35,607 nt of DNA from Candidatus Woesearchaeota archaeon (GTDB lineage Archaea > Nanobdellota > Nanobdellia > Woesearchaeales > GW2011-AR4): assembly GCA_016192985.1 (NCBI GenBank), contig JACPTC010000034.1, positions 1 through 35,607 of the forward strand, written 5' to 3'. Below are positions 23,617-32,054 of this stretch, piece after piece. The position numbers and the translations under genes are program-made. Every line of letters starts with the position of its first letter. Positions within the stretch are counted from its first letter, which is position 1. The notes below the pieces were generated by a model, which saw nothing but the letters and a program-made list of their open reading frames with translations, searched no databases and was not told where the DNA came from.

Positions 23617-24398
23617 TGGAGCCAACGCTTCTAATTGCTTCTCTTTTGACGGCATTCATAGCAGGAATTGCAGCCTTGTTTGCCCCTTGCTGCATAACAG
23701 TTTTATTGCCAACGTACCTTGGCTCGATTTTCAGGCAGAAAAAGAAAGTTATTGCAATGACATTTGTATTTTTCCTAGGATTGCTTGCCGTGTTTATGCC
23801 ACTTGGCCTTGGATTTGCAAGCCTTGGAACTTTGTTTAGCGAATATCATGATTTGATTTTTATTTTGGGAGGTATTTTTTTGCTTCTCTTAGGAGCATCA
23901 ATATTATTGGGATTTCATTTTTCATTTTCATTTACAAAGCATCCAAAGTCAAAAATAACTGGTCCAGTATCAGTTTTTACTTTGGGAATATTTTCAGCAA
24001 TTGCAACACTTTGCTGTGCTCCGGTGTTGGCAGGTGTTTTAGCACTATCAATACTTCCAGGCTCATTGTTCTGGGGAGGGTTGTATTCATTCTTATACGT
24101 TGCAGGAATGATAGCACCACTCTTTGTCGTAGCGTTCTTCATGGACAAGTATGATTTGACATCAAAGTTTGAAAAATTAAGCCAGTCTGTCTCTTACAAA
24201 GTATTTGGAAGGGAGATAAATGTGAGTTCGGCAGAGCTTATATCAGGAATAATGTTTTTGGGGCTTGGAATTTTGATAATATATCTTGCAAAGGCAGGAA
24301 AGCTTGCGATGGGGAATAATACAATGCAGACTTCAATAAATATTTTCATGAGCAATCTAACAACATCTATTAAGGCATATGGACGTTCTTTGAATTAA
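23616..24398 (+). CDS. CcdA/DsbD-like thiol-disulfide transmembrane protein
   Basis: The product has 260 residues with six to seven helices. FAPCCITVLLP (helix 1) and ATLCCAPVLAG (helix 4) are the two halves of the CcdA/DsbD fold, each with its reactive Cys. It passes electrons from cytosolic thioredoxin (a thioredoxin gene lies at 4741) to extracytoplasmic partners. The start overlaps the redoxin stop by 1 nt, so the two are translationally coupled and likely work together. Confidence 0.88.
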   Translation: MEPTLLIASLLTAFIAGIAALFAPCCITVLLPTYLGSIFRQKKKVIAMTFVFFLGLLAVFMPLGLGFASLGTLFSEYHDLIFILGGIFLLLLGASILLGFHFSFSFTKHPKSKITGPVSVFTLGIFSAIATLCCAPVLAGVLALSILPGSLFWGGLYSFLYVAGMIAPLFVVAFFMDKYDLTSKFEKLSQSVSYKVFGREINVSSAELISGIMFLGLGILIIYLAKAGKLAMGNNTMQTSINIFMSNLTTSIKAYGRSLN

Positions 24399-24598
24399 AT
24401 GTACAAAAATGTCCGAAAAGTTCACACATTAAAAAGCTAAATAACAACTTTTTTCGTATAAAAGAGTTAATTTCTTTATTTTTTCTTTCAATCGAGTTAT
24501 TTAACCGCTTTTTACCGATTTAAAGCCCGAATAATGCTTAACTTCCTTATATTAAGTTTTTTCTGGAAGAGTGTTTATTGATTCAAATGTACAAAAAT
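24397..24598 (+). repeat. 14-bp direct repeat AAATGTACAAAAAT
   Basis: Copies are at 24397-24410 (overlapping the end of the CcdA-like gene) and 24585-24598. They bracket about 175 bp of AT-rich, gene-free sequence before the transposase. They might mark an insertion or excision event, or be transposase binding sites. No inverted copy was found downstream of the transposase. Confidence 0.6.
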
Positions 24599-24625
24599 AA
24601 CGAAGGAGTACAATAAAAAGTAAAG

Positions 24626-24683
24626 GTTACTTTGTATAAGTAACTGTTACCTAAATAAAGTAACGTTGTAGATTATATACAAC
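24626..24683 (+). repeat. Three adjacent short hairpins (GTTAC/GTAAC array)
   Basis: GTTAC-9 nt-GTAAC at 24626-24644, GTTAC-9 nt-GTAAC at 24646-24664 and GTTGTA-7 nt-TACAAC at 24665-24683. The first two are also direct repeats with a 20-bp period. They lie in the leader of the transposase and could be protein binding sites or RNA structures. Confidence 0.75.
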
Positions 24684-24687
24684 TTCG

Positions 24688-24717
24688 TTACCACCCTCGC
24701 TTCAGAGGGGGTGGTAA
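24688..24717 (+). promoter_or_regulatory. Hairpin over the transposase ribosome binding site
   Basis: TTACCACCC (24688-24696) pairs with GGGTGGTAA (24709-24717). The right arm holds the ribosome binding site GGGGGTGG and ends 1 nt before ATG 24719. A folded leader would block translation, as known for several transposase genes. Confidence 0.7.
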
Positions 24718-24718
24718 T

Positions 24719-27652
24719 ATGAATATAAGTCTTGCGGAAAAGGTAAGATATCCTTTTTTGCCCAACCCAGTCAAAAGAGAATTGCTGGAAGAGTTTTTTA
24801 CAATTACAAAAGAAGACGGGCAATTTCTAAGGAAAATCAAGCAAAAGAAAAATCTGCTTGCGCTTGCTCTGCTTCTGAAAGTGCATTCTTATCTTCATTA
24901 CTTTCCATTTAAAATAAGCAACTTGCCAAATCCCATAATTGATTATGTTGCAAAGCAACTAAAAAGAAATCCCAAAGACCTTGAATCTTATGATGATCTG
25001 CGTTCTGTAAAGCAATATCATTCTAAAATAATCAGAAAATATCTGAGATTTTGCGCTTTTGAAGACAAAGCAGAAACTGTCAATACACGGATTTATGAGC
25101 ACGCCAGCAAGACGGATGTTCATATTGACATAGTAAAGGAATCGATTAGAAGAATTATAGTAGAAAAGATAGAATTGCCTTCTTTAAGCGTCATAGAAAA
25201 ACTTGCCTCATCTGCTGTGGTCAAAGCAAACAAAAATTTGTGTGATAGAATAGAGCAATCTCTAACAGCAGAACAAAAGCTAATGATTGAAAGCCTGATA
25301 AAAGAAACGGGAGGATCAAAGGCATCAGAATTAAGGTTGCTAAAAATAATTCCCGGAAAGGCTAATATCAATACACTGCATGACCAAATAAAGCTTCTTA
25401 AAAAGTTGAAAGCGTTCAACATTACAAAAAGCCTGATGCGGACAATTCCAGTAAATAAAAGAAGCTATTTTGCAGAACAGGGAACAGAGTACAATATTCG
25501 CGATTTAAGAAACTTTAACGTTGAGAGAAGGCATGCGATATTATCATGCTTTGTCTACAGGAATTACACAAAAACAATTGATAACATTCTGTCAATTTTG
25601 ATAAAAATTGTAAGAGGAATGCACAACAGATCAATAGAAAAGTTTGAAACTATCTGGCTCAGAAAAATAGCAAAATCCGCTTCAAATTTCAGAATATTGG
25701 AAGACTTAACCGGGATAATTCTTGAATATATTGACGAAGATGGAAAAATACTCAAAAAGAAATTAGTGGATTACAAGTCAGTTGAAGAGTACACACAAAT
25801 CAATTTGGAAGCGAAAAGGATTTCTGGCGCTGAAACTGACCACTATGCTTTGCTGATAAACTACTATGGATATTTAAGAAGGTTCAGCAAAATCATACTC
25901 AACACTTTGGAATTCAATTCCAATATTAAGAACAACCGCATAATAATGCACATAGACATCCTGAAAAAGAATCTTCATAATAGCCCAAATTTTAAATTAA
26001 ACCCGGACCTTGTCCATGGGAAATGGAGGAAATACATCTTTGACAAAAGCGGAAAATTTAATCCAAAATTCTTTGAACTTTATGTTATTTCTGAAATTGC
26101 AAATTCTTTGGATTCGGATGAGATATGGGTCAAGGATAGCGAAGAATACGGTTCACTCTATGATTGCCTTATGCCAAGAGAGAAATATGAGCTTAACAAG
26201 AAAAAATATTATGAAGAACTGCGATTAGACATGGATCCAGAAAAATTTGTCTTCAGGACAAGAAGCTCCCACATAACTGCATGCAATAAATTTGAGTCTA
26301 GCCTGCCAAAAAACAAGTACGCTAGAATTAAAGACGGAAAGTTAAGCATAACTCCCCTTGACAGAAAAGATGAGCCGCAATCCATAGTTGGCTTTAGGCA
26401 AGAAGTTTTCAAAAAAATTGGCTATGTGGATTTGTCAAATATTTTAATAGACGTGCAGAATTGGCTTGACTTTTGCGAATACTTCAAGCATCTTGGCGGC
26501 AAAGTAAAGAAGAATTCGAAAGCGACAATTGAAAGATTATTAGCTACTCTTCATTCTTATGGCTGCAATTTGGGACCAAGCCAGACGGAACGAAGCACCA
26601 AATTCGGCAGAAAGCAGATTATTGAAACAAAAAAGAAATACTTTACAGAAAAAAATCTTATTGGGGCAAAAAACGAAATTGTGAATCGTTACAATATGCT
26701 GGATGTAACCGATTGGTGGGGTGATGGAACCTCTTCAAGCTCCGATGGAAGAATGATAAGGTCATATGAAGACAATCTAACAGCTTCATTTAATATCAAA
26801 TACAAAGCGACTGGCGCAATGGTTTACAATCTCATAAATGATAAGCAAATTGCACTGTGCTCAATTCTTATACCGTGCACTGTGTATGAAGCAGAGTACG
26901 TACTTGACACTTTTTATGACGAAGACAACCAGATAGAAACCATGCCGGAAATAATTCACGTGGACACCCACGGCCAGACAGAAGTGCTCTTTGGATTTTG
27001 CCATTTGCTGGGAATGCAATTAATGCCGAGAATAAAAAACATAGGAGATTGTGCGTTGTACAGGCCCAAAGACAACAATTACAAGAATGTTGGTGTAATT
27101 CTAAAAAATGTGACAAACTGGAAACTCATTAAGGATAATTATGACGACCTGATATGGATGATGGCATCTATGCAAGAAGGATACGCAAAACCATCTTTTC
27201 TTCTGAAAAAAATGTCTTCTTACAACAAGACAAGCACTGCCTTTATGGCTTTTAGAGAGCTTGGGTTAGTTGCAAGAACAATGTACATCATGCAATATGC
27301 AAGCAGTAAACAAATAAGAAGAATGGTTCAGGTTGGATGCAACAAGTCAGAACAGTGGAATGCATTCCAGAAGTTTATCTATTTTGCACGAAACGGCGAG
27401 ATAAACACAAACGATTTTATGACTCAGAGGAAATCAATCAGCGCTTTGGAGCTGGTTTCAAATTGTGTCTGCTACTGGACAGCTTTCGTCATGGATCGGG
27501 TTATAAAGCAGATGAAAAAAGAAGGCAAAAACGTTAAATACTCCGATGTCAGTTACATAAGCCCATTGAGCACGCAGCATATCACAAGATACGGCAAGTT
27601 TGAGTTTGATTTGGAGAAGAGGAAGAAGGAATCAAAGTTAAATAATTTATAA
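24719..27652 (+). CDS. tnpA: Tn3-family transposase TnpA
   Basis: The product has 977 residues, full length for the family. The N-terminal DUF4158-like region (1-170, RYPFLPNPVKRELLEEFFTI) is followed by a helical middle and the C-terminal DDE_Tnp_Tn3 domain with Asp669 (WWGDGTSSSSDG), Asp749 (HVDTHGQTEVLF) and Glu878 (CNKSEQWNAFQKFI), and the typical end YISPLSTQHITRYGKFEF. It is intact and could be active. No resolvase is found nearby, and no 38-bp GGGG-ended inverted repeats could be located, so the limits of the element are unknown. Tn3 elements are rare in archaea. Confidence 0.95.
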   Translation: MNISLAEKVRYPFLPNPVKRELLEEFFTITKEDGQFLRKIKQKKNLLALALLLKVHSYLHYFPFKISNLPNPIIDYVAKQLKRNPKDLESYDDLRSVKQYHSKIIRKYLRFCAFEDKAETVNTRIYEHASKTDVHIDIVKESIRRIIVEKIELPSLSVIEKLASSAVVKANKNLCDRIEQSLTAEQKLMIESLIKETGGSKASELRLLKIIPGKANINTLHDQIKLLKKLKAFNITKSLMRTIPVNKRSYFAEQGTEYNIRDLRNFNVERRHAILSCFVYRNYTKTIDNILSILIKIVRGMHNRSIEKFETIWLRKIAKSASNFRILEDLTGIILEYIDEDGKILKKKLVDYKSVEEYTQINLEAKRISGAETDHYALLINYYGYLRRFSKIILNTLEFNSNIKNNRIIMHIDILKKNLHNSPNFKLNPDLVHGKWRKYIFDKSGKFNPKFFELYVISEIANSLDSDEIWVKDSEEYGSLYDCLMPREKYELNKKKYYEELRLDMDPEKFVFRTRSSHITACNKFESSLPKNKYARIKDGKLSITPLDRKDEPQSIVGFRQEVFKKIGYVDLSNILIDVQNWLDFCEYFKHLGGKVKKNSKATIERLLATLHSYGCNLGPSQTERSTKFGRKQIIETKKKYFTEKNLIGAKNEIVNRYNMLDVTDWWGDGTSSSSDGRMIRSYEDNLTASFNIKYKATGAMVYNLINDKQIALCSILIPCTVYEAEYVLDTFYDEDNQIETMPEIIHVDTHGQTEVLFGFCHLLGMQLMPRIKNIGDCALYRPKDNNYKNVGVILKNVTNWKLIKDNYDDLIWMMASMQEGYAKPSFLLKKMSSYNKTSTAFMAFRELGLVARTMYIMQYASSKQIRRMVQVGCNKSEQWNAFQKFIYFARNGEINTNDFMTQRKSISALELVSNCVCYWTAFVMDRVIKQMKKEGKNVKYSDVSYISPLSTQHITRYGKFEFDLEKRKKESKLNNL

Positions 27653-27904
27653 AAAATGAACAGAAAAATGAAAGTTTATATGTTCGGTGTTATGTATTCG
27701 TTCGTATCGCCCCTTCATTATTCTTTTTCGTGTGTGTAGTTGTAATTTAATAGAATTGATTTCTGTAAGCAATATTTTATACTTCAACACTACTTATTCT
27801 GATTAATGTATCACTCTTCAAAAAAATATTTAATCTTTGTCCAATATATTTAATGACGCAGAAAGAAGCATAATATTTATAAACTTGTTGATAATGTAAA
27901 TATT
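27653..27904. other. Gene-free stretch after the transposase
   Basis: No gene seen. The sequence GTATTCGTTCGTATCGCCCC at 27698-27717, read inverted, starts GGGGCGATACGAACG, so it has the form of a Tn3 right end, but no matching left copy is found in the window. A TATA box for the next gene is at 27872-27884. Confidence 0.4.
27872..27884 (+). promoter_or_regulatory. TATA box for the 27905 gene
   Basis: aatatttataaac lies about 25 bp before ATG 27905: leaderless start. Confidence 0.55.
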
Positions 27905-28156
27905 ATGAAGAATCAAAGGTGTTATAGTTTAATTTTGTTCGTCTTATCAACATTTCTTCTCTATGTAATTTTTATTGACCAACTTGCAGAAAGAGGAGAA
28001 TATGTCCATAGCAATTTACTTTTATGGTTAACCCCATTTGAACATATTGAACATGGACATCTTTTTGTCGGCTTGCTAAGTATATTTTTTTGGGTTACGT
28101 TGATTATTTTTTTGCTAAGCTATATACCATATTTTATCATAGAAAAAGTGGCATAA
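27905..28156 (+). CDS. Small membrane protein overlapping the DUF2330 gene
   Basis: The product has 83 residues with two helices (about 8-25 and 53-79). Between them is a loop with HIEHGHLF. It overlaps the next frame by 67 bp. Either it is a separate small gene ahead of DUF2330, or a frameshift splits one longer gene. Family not recognised. Confidence 0.55.
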   Translation: MKNQRCYSLILFVLSTFLLYVIFIDQLAERGEYVHSNLLLWLTPFEHIEHGHLFVGLLSIFFWVTLIIFLLSYIPYFIIEKVA

Positions 28157-29439
28157 ATCCCCATATTACTCTTTCATTTAGTCGAAAGTTTTTTCTAGTA
28201 ATCGTATCATTCTTTATATTTATTTCAGTTGCTTATGCTATGTGCCCTGCTTTTGTTTCACCACCACAACGTTTTATTGCTCCCGATGATAATACCCACG
28301 CTTTATTAGTTTTTGATTTTATAACCAACATAGAACGATTAATCCTAGAGCCTGCATTTCATGGTAACGCTAAAGAATTTGGTATGGTAATGCCAATACC
28401 AAGTAAGCCAGAATTACTAGAAGCCGATGAAAAATTATTTAACGAACTGGAGGATTTGACAAACCCGTTTCAGAGAAGAGGAGGTTTTGTCACAACGCAA
28501 TCTGCTTCTGCTAAGGATGTGAGCGAAGGCGTAACAATAATTGAGGTTAAGGATGTTGGTGACTTTACAGCTACAACATTAACGGCAGAAAATACCCAGT
28601 CTTTGTTGAATTGGCTAAAGGAACATAATTATGTACCTAATCCTTCAGATGAAGAGAATTATGATTATTATGTAAAAAGAGGCGGTTATTTCTTTGTTGC
28701 TTTAAAAGTTAATATGGAGAAAGCCAAAGTAGATAAGGATGGCAATCTTCATGGAAAATTAAGGCCCATTGAATTTAAATTCCAGTCTTCAGAGCCGATG
28801 TTACCAATCAGAATAATGAGAAGCGACATGGAAGATATGAGTTTTACCCTGTATACTCTTTCAGATGCTCCCTACTATATCCCTGGCTCAAAAGTATTAT
28901 TCAGCAGAAGTTTATCAAAAAATGATCTTGAAAAAGCCCCCACTTTGAAAAAATATGGCGAAACAGGAGATTGGCTTGTAAGAAGCCACCTTAAATTCCA
29001 ATTCTCAAAGATTCGAACTGATTTATTTTTGGAGAGAGGAGACGGAAGCTTATTAGTCAACAACCCAAACCAATTCAAAATTGTGAATCCGACACTTTTA
29101 TCTGAAAATACAGGTATTTTGAAGGAGGAAGGTCCAGAACTTTATCTTGGAAATGAAAAGATGAAGAATGATTTAAAAATACTCTCTAATATAATAGAAA
29201 AAGTTAGAAATGATTCACAGAGCTCGTTAGCCGCAAATGAAAAAATTAAATCTGACTTAAAGACCTTATCAAAGGATGTCGAATTAATTGAGGATAATTT
29301 TGAGAAAGGGTTAATCAACGTAGAAGATAAATATGAGAATAGGGTTTTTCTACTAAGTATCGTAATTGGTGTTTTAATTGGGATTGTAATAGGTGTTCTT
29401 ATTAATTCAAGATTTAAGATTTTTAAGAAACAAAAATAA
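28090..29439 (+). CDS. DUF2330 secreted/membrane protein, start unclear
   Basis: The frame gives 449 residues from a TTG at 28090. A signal helix near residues 32-50 (FFLVIVSFFIFISVAYAMCP) precedes the DUF2330 domain (about 50-310), with MCPAFVSPPQRFIAPDDNTH, FGMVMPIPSKPELLEA and YYVKRGGYFFVALKV as typical parts. A coiled-coil (about 345-415) and a C-terminal membrane helix (about 420-440) follow. No ATG occurs before the signal helix in this frame, so the true start is uncertain: an alternative start codon or a frameshift from the 83-aa gene. DUF2330 has no assigned function. Confidence 0.8.
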   Translation: MGYVDYFFAKLYTIFYHRKSGINPHITLSFSRKFFLVIVSFFIFISVAYAMCPAFVSPPQRFIAPDDNTHALLVFDFITNIERLILEPAFHGNAKEFGMVMPIPSKPELLEADEKLFNELEDLTNPFQRRGGFVTTQSASAKDVSEGVTIIEVKDVGDFTATTLTAENTQSLLNWLKEHNYVPNPSDEENYDYYVKRGGYFFVALKVNMEKAKVDKDGNLHGKLRPIEFKFQSSEPMLPIRIMRSDMEDMSFTLYTLSDAPYYIPGSKVLFSRSLSKNDLEKAPTLKKYGETGDWLVRSHLKFQFSKIRTDLFLERGDGSLLVNNPNQFKIVNPTLLSENTGILKEEGPELYLGNEKMKNDLKILSNIIEKVRNDSQSSLAANEKIKSDLKTLSKDVELIEDNFEKGLINVEDKYENRVFLLSIVIGVLIGIVIGVLINSRFKIFKKQK

Positions 29440-29455
29440 TCTTAGATACAACCTA

Positions 29456-31066
29456 TTATCTTATTCCACATTTATTTTTAATGCAGGCAGGCTGACTACT
29501 TCCGCAATCTAATGGTCCAGAACAAACTCCGGTGCAAACAATGCCCCCGCATACTGGCGCGTATTTCCTGTTAATGGTAGAGGTAGGGTGGCAGCATTGG
29601 GCTGCTACACAATCTTCATCTTTTTCGCAAAACAAATCAGGATAATTTATTCTAGTTTCCTCCTTATCTTGTTCACTCCAACATTTTCCAATAATTTTTT
29701 CTTTATAACCCTTGTTTAATTTTATTAGTGTCTTGTCGTTCTTATTCAGCTTAAAAACATCATAGTAAATTAATGATTTACGGCAATCAGTATATTCATG
29801 TTGAATTAGTGGCAGAGTGAATAAATGAATTAAGTAATTATTACCTACCTCATAAATTGTGTAATTTACGTTGTCGATACTAGTTCTTAAGACAGGAAGT
29901 CCAGGGTCTATAATGTTATAGTATAATACAGAATCAATAACAATCTGTTCTGTTATATTATCAGAATTTATTTTTAATAATGGAAGTTCTGGATTTGGTA
30001 TGTAATCATAACCAGTTTTGTCCAAAAATTCTATATCGTATAAATTACAAGACTTGTCAGTTGACCTATGTTTAGCATTATTGTTTTGTAACACATAAAA
30101 TTCCTCATAAGTTTTATTGGATATACTTTGGTTCTGATTGCAATATGTTAAGTTTAAAGTTGTTGTATTCTTAATAAAATAATAAAGCTCCTTAGAAGAA
30201 AGATTGAAAAAAGTTGAATTTGGCACTAAGTAATTCAATATTTGACCTACATCGTTTTTAAAATATATTTTTATATTCTCTAAAAAAGTGCAATTTAACG
30301 AACTATCACAATATATAATTTGCTTTAATTTGTTGAAGATTGTTTTATTGATTGAGCCATTCTCTTTGAATTCATTAAAAATTAATGAAAGTTGCATCTC
30401 GCCTGCTTTTGGTGTAATATCTATGCCTTTTTCTACAAAATTATTATTTTCTTTTGCTTCAATCATTTTGTTATCTTCATCAACATAGAATAAAATCCTA
30501 TAATGTCCATGTTTATTAAAAGTAAATGAAGTATTTGCCAAAATTATTATCCTATCACTGTAGTTATGGTATTCACCAGTTCTGCCATCATAATAACCAT
30601 CAAATTGCATTGTATTCCAAAAATGTAGGCTATCAGTTACCTTTGAGAGTACAATATCACCATTTTCATTTTTTATATAAAAAGAAATGGAAAAATTACT
30701 GGTAGAATAATTCAAAGGAAAAGGATGACTATTAAATTCAATGGCAGCTTTCATCTCAAGTTCTTCACCAACAACAAGCGACAAAGCTGATAATCCACCA
30801 GTCAATAGATCTATATCTGGAAGGTCACATGCTTTAAATTCATGCGACCAAGTTCCACAGCCGTCCTTTCTTTTTATATCAACACATTCGTATTTATAAT
30901 ACCAATCTCGACTTTTATCCCAATCACACTTAACTGAATCTATTATACAACCTTCAGGACATTCCTTAAGAGTGCTATTTTTAATATAACTATCGTTCGA
31001 TTTATTAGTACAACTAGTAACAACAAGAATAAATAACAACAATAAACTAATTGATTTATTAAACAT
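29456..31066 (-). CDS. Cys-rich lipoprotein with CARDB-like domain
   Basis: The product has 536 residues from ATG 31066. The signal ends in a lipobox-like LVVTSCTN. A Cys-rich N-terminal part, a CARDB-like beta-sandwich (about 90-215, ending VDEDNKMIEAKENNNFVEKG), a long Asn/Thr-rich stretch with many N-glycosylation sequons (NST, NLT, NKT), and a Cys-rich end (CEKDEDCVAAQCCHP, CGGIVCTGVCSGPLDCG) follow. It is expected on the cell surface; function unknown. It converges on DUF2330 and diverges from the subtilase pair. Confidence 0.7.
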   Translation of the reverse strand: MFNKSISLLLLFILVVTSCTNKSNDSYIKNSTLKECPEGCIIDSVKCDWDKSRDWYYKYECVDIKRKDGCGTWSHEFKACDLPDIDLLTGGLSALSLVVGEELEMKAAIEFNSHPFPLNYSTSNFSISFYIKNENGDIVLSKVTDSLHFWNTMQFDGYYDGRTGEYHNYSDRIIILANTSFTFNKHGHYRILFYVDEDNKMIEAKENNNFVEKGIDITPKAGEMQLSLIFNEFKENGSINKTIFNKLKQIIYCDSSLNCTFLENIKIYFKNDVGQILNYLVPNSTFFNLSSKELYYFIKNTTTLNLTYCNQNQSISNKTYEEFYVLQNNNAKHRSTDKSCNLYDIEFLDKTGYDYIPNPELPLLKINSDNITEQIVIDSVLYYNIIDPGLPVLRTSIDNVNYTIYEVGNNYLIHLFTLPLIQHEYTDCRKSLIYYDVFKLNKNDKTLIKLNKGYKEKIIGKCWSEQDKEETRINYPDLFCEKDEDCVAAQCCHPTSTINRKYAPVCGGIVCTGVCSGPLDCGSSQPACIKNKCGIR

Positions 31067-31087
31067 TTCCAATAATAAAATAAAAAC

Positions 31088-31138
31088 AATATATAAACTA
31101 TTCTACTTCTGCACACGTACATAGAAAGCTTTAAATAA
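31088..31138. promoter_or_regulatory. Divergent TATA boxes
   Basis: Minus strand: GTTTATATATTG (31088-31099), about 25 nt before ATG 31066. Plus strand: gctttaaataag (31127-31138), giving a short leader with AAGGGGGTG (31163-31171) before the TTG start at 31176. Confidence 0.5.
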
Positions 31139-31175
31139 GTCCAAAGGCAATTCTTTGTTTTTAAGGGGGTGTAGG

Positions 31176-32054
31176 TTGGTAAGCAATAAAAACTTATTAT
31201 TTGGACTGCTTATATTTATTATTTTACTCAATAGCTGTCAAACTTTGATATTAACCACAACTCCAGAAACATCGATAATAAATGCACAAACAGAAAATGA
31301 GAGTTTAGGTAACGTAAGTAAAAATGAGTCTCTCAATGAGGTACCTGCCGTACCTGCGGAAAAAATTAATGAAAGTGGAAGACATCTAACCTATATTAAT
31401 GAAACAGAATTCTATAAGAATAAGACACGCTCTTTTTCTGCATGTTATGGATTTGAGTGTTTTACTCCGACAGAAAGAAGAGGACAAGCATCTATCGACT
31501 ATTTTAAATCCTTAAACTTAACTGACGATTTCATCTACGTCATTATACAATTTGATGCATCTGGCGGCGACCCAACTGTAGAGCAGATGAATTTGTTAGC
31601 CAATGACAACATACTATTATTTGAATATCATGGCGACCACTCTTATTATGCAAAAGCACCAAGAGCAATTCTTGAAACAAAAGCTTATGATTTTGTGAGA
31701 TGGGTTGGGATTGCGGAGAATGAGGGTTGGAAAGTTGAGAGAAATTTAAGAAATAAGACATTTGGTAAAAATTGTACTGGAGATATTCAATTAGATATCA
31801 ATTTTTATCAAAATATACAAGAGATTCCAAGTTATAATAATAAAAAAGATTTGATTATGAATCTATCATTAAATTTAATTGGGGAATATAGAGAGATTAT
31901 ATCCGTAAATGCCAGTGTGACGAACATTTACAAGATTGCTTCATTTAACTTTGTTCAGATGATAGAAGGGACTCCAATAGCTAGAGTACTTGGAGGTTAT
32001 CAAGGTTTTAAAAAGTACCCAGACCCGCTTGAAGAAATAAAGTGTTATGATTAA
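31176..32054 (+). CDS. Lipoprotein: free-standing paralogue of the subtilase prodomain
   Basis: The product has 292 residues. I chose the TTG at 31176 because AAGGGGGTG lies 4 nt upstream; the frame is open to 31155. The lipobox is LLNSCQT (about residue 20), followed by a Ser/Asn linker. From residue 74 to about 180 it aligns without large gaps to residues 55-160 of the subtilase next door (INETEFYKNK vs INESEFYKNK, GDPTVEQMNLLANDN vs GDPTLEQMNLLATDN, LFEYHGDHSYYAK vs LFEYHGDHTYYAK); I count about 65 identities in 105. Similarity resumes near the end (FNFVQMIEGTP vs LNFVKVIELTP), just where the protease catalytic domain begins. It overlaps the protease gene by 8 bp. Likely a trans-acting inhibitor or folding helper, an inference. 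Confidence 0.8.
   Translation: MVSNKNLLFGLLIFIILLNSCQTLILTTTPETSIINAQTENESLGNVSKNESLNEVPAVPAEKINESGRHLTYINETEFYKNKTRSFSACYGFECFTPTERRGQASIDYFKSLNLTDDFIYVIIQFDASGGDPTVEQMNLLANDNILLFEYHGDHSYYAKAPRAILETKAYDFVRWVGIAENEGWKVERNLRNKTFGKNCTGDIQLDINFYQNIQEIPSYNNKKDLIMNLSLNLIGEYREIISVNASVTNIYKIASFNFVQMIEGTPIARVLGGYQGFKKYPDPLEEIKCYD

Noticed and set aside
15386-24398. The copper region as cargo of the Tn3 element
   Set aside because: No left end was found and codon use does not stand out; proximity alone is not enough.
24399-28000. Terminal inverted repeats of a Tn3 transposon
   Set aside because: A GGGG-ended candidate exists on the right (27698-27717), but I found no matching GGGGCGATACG in the window to the left. 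I therefore give no element boundaries.
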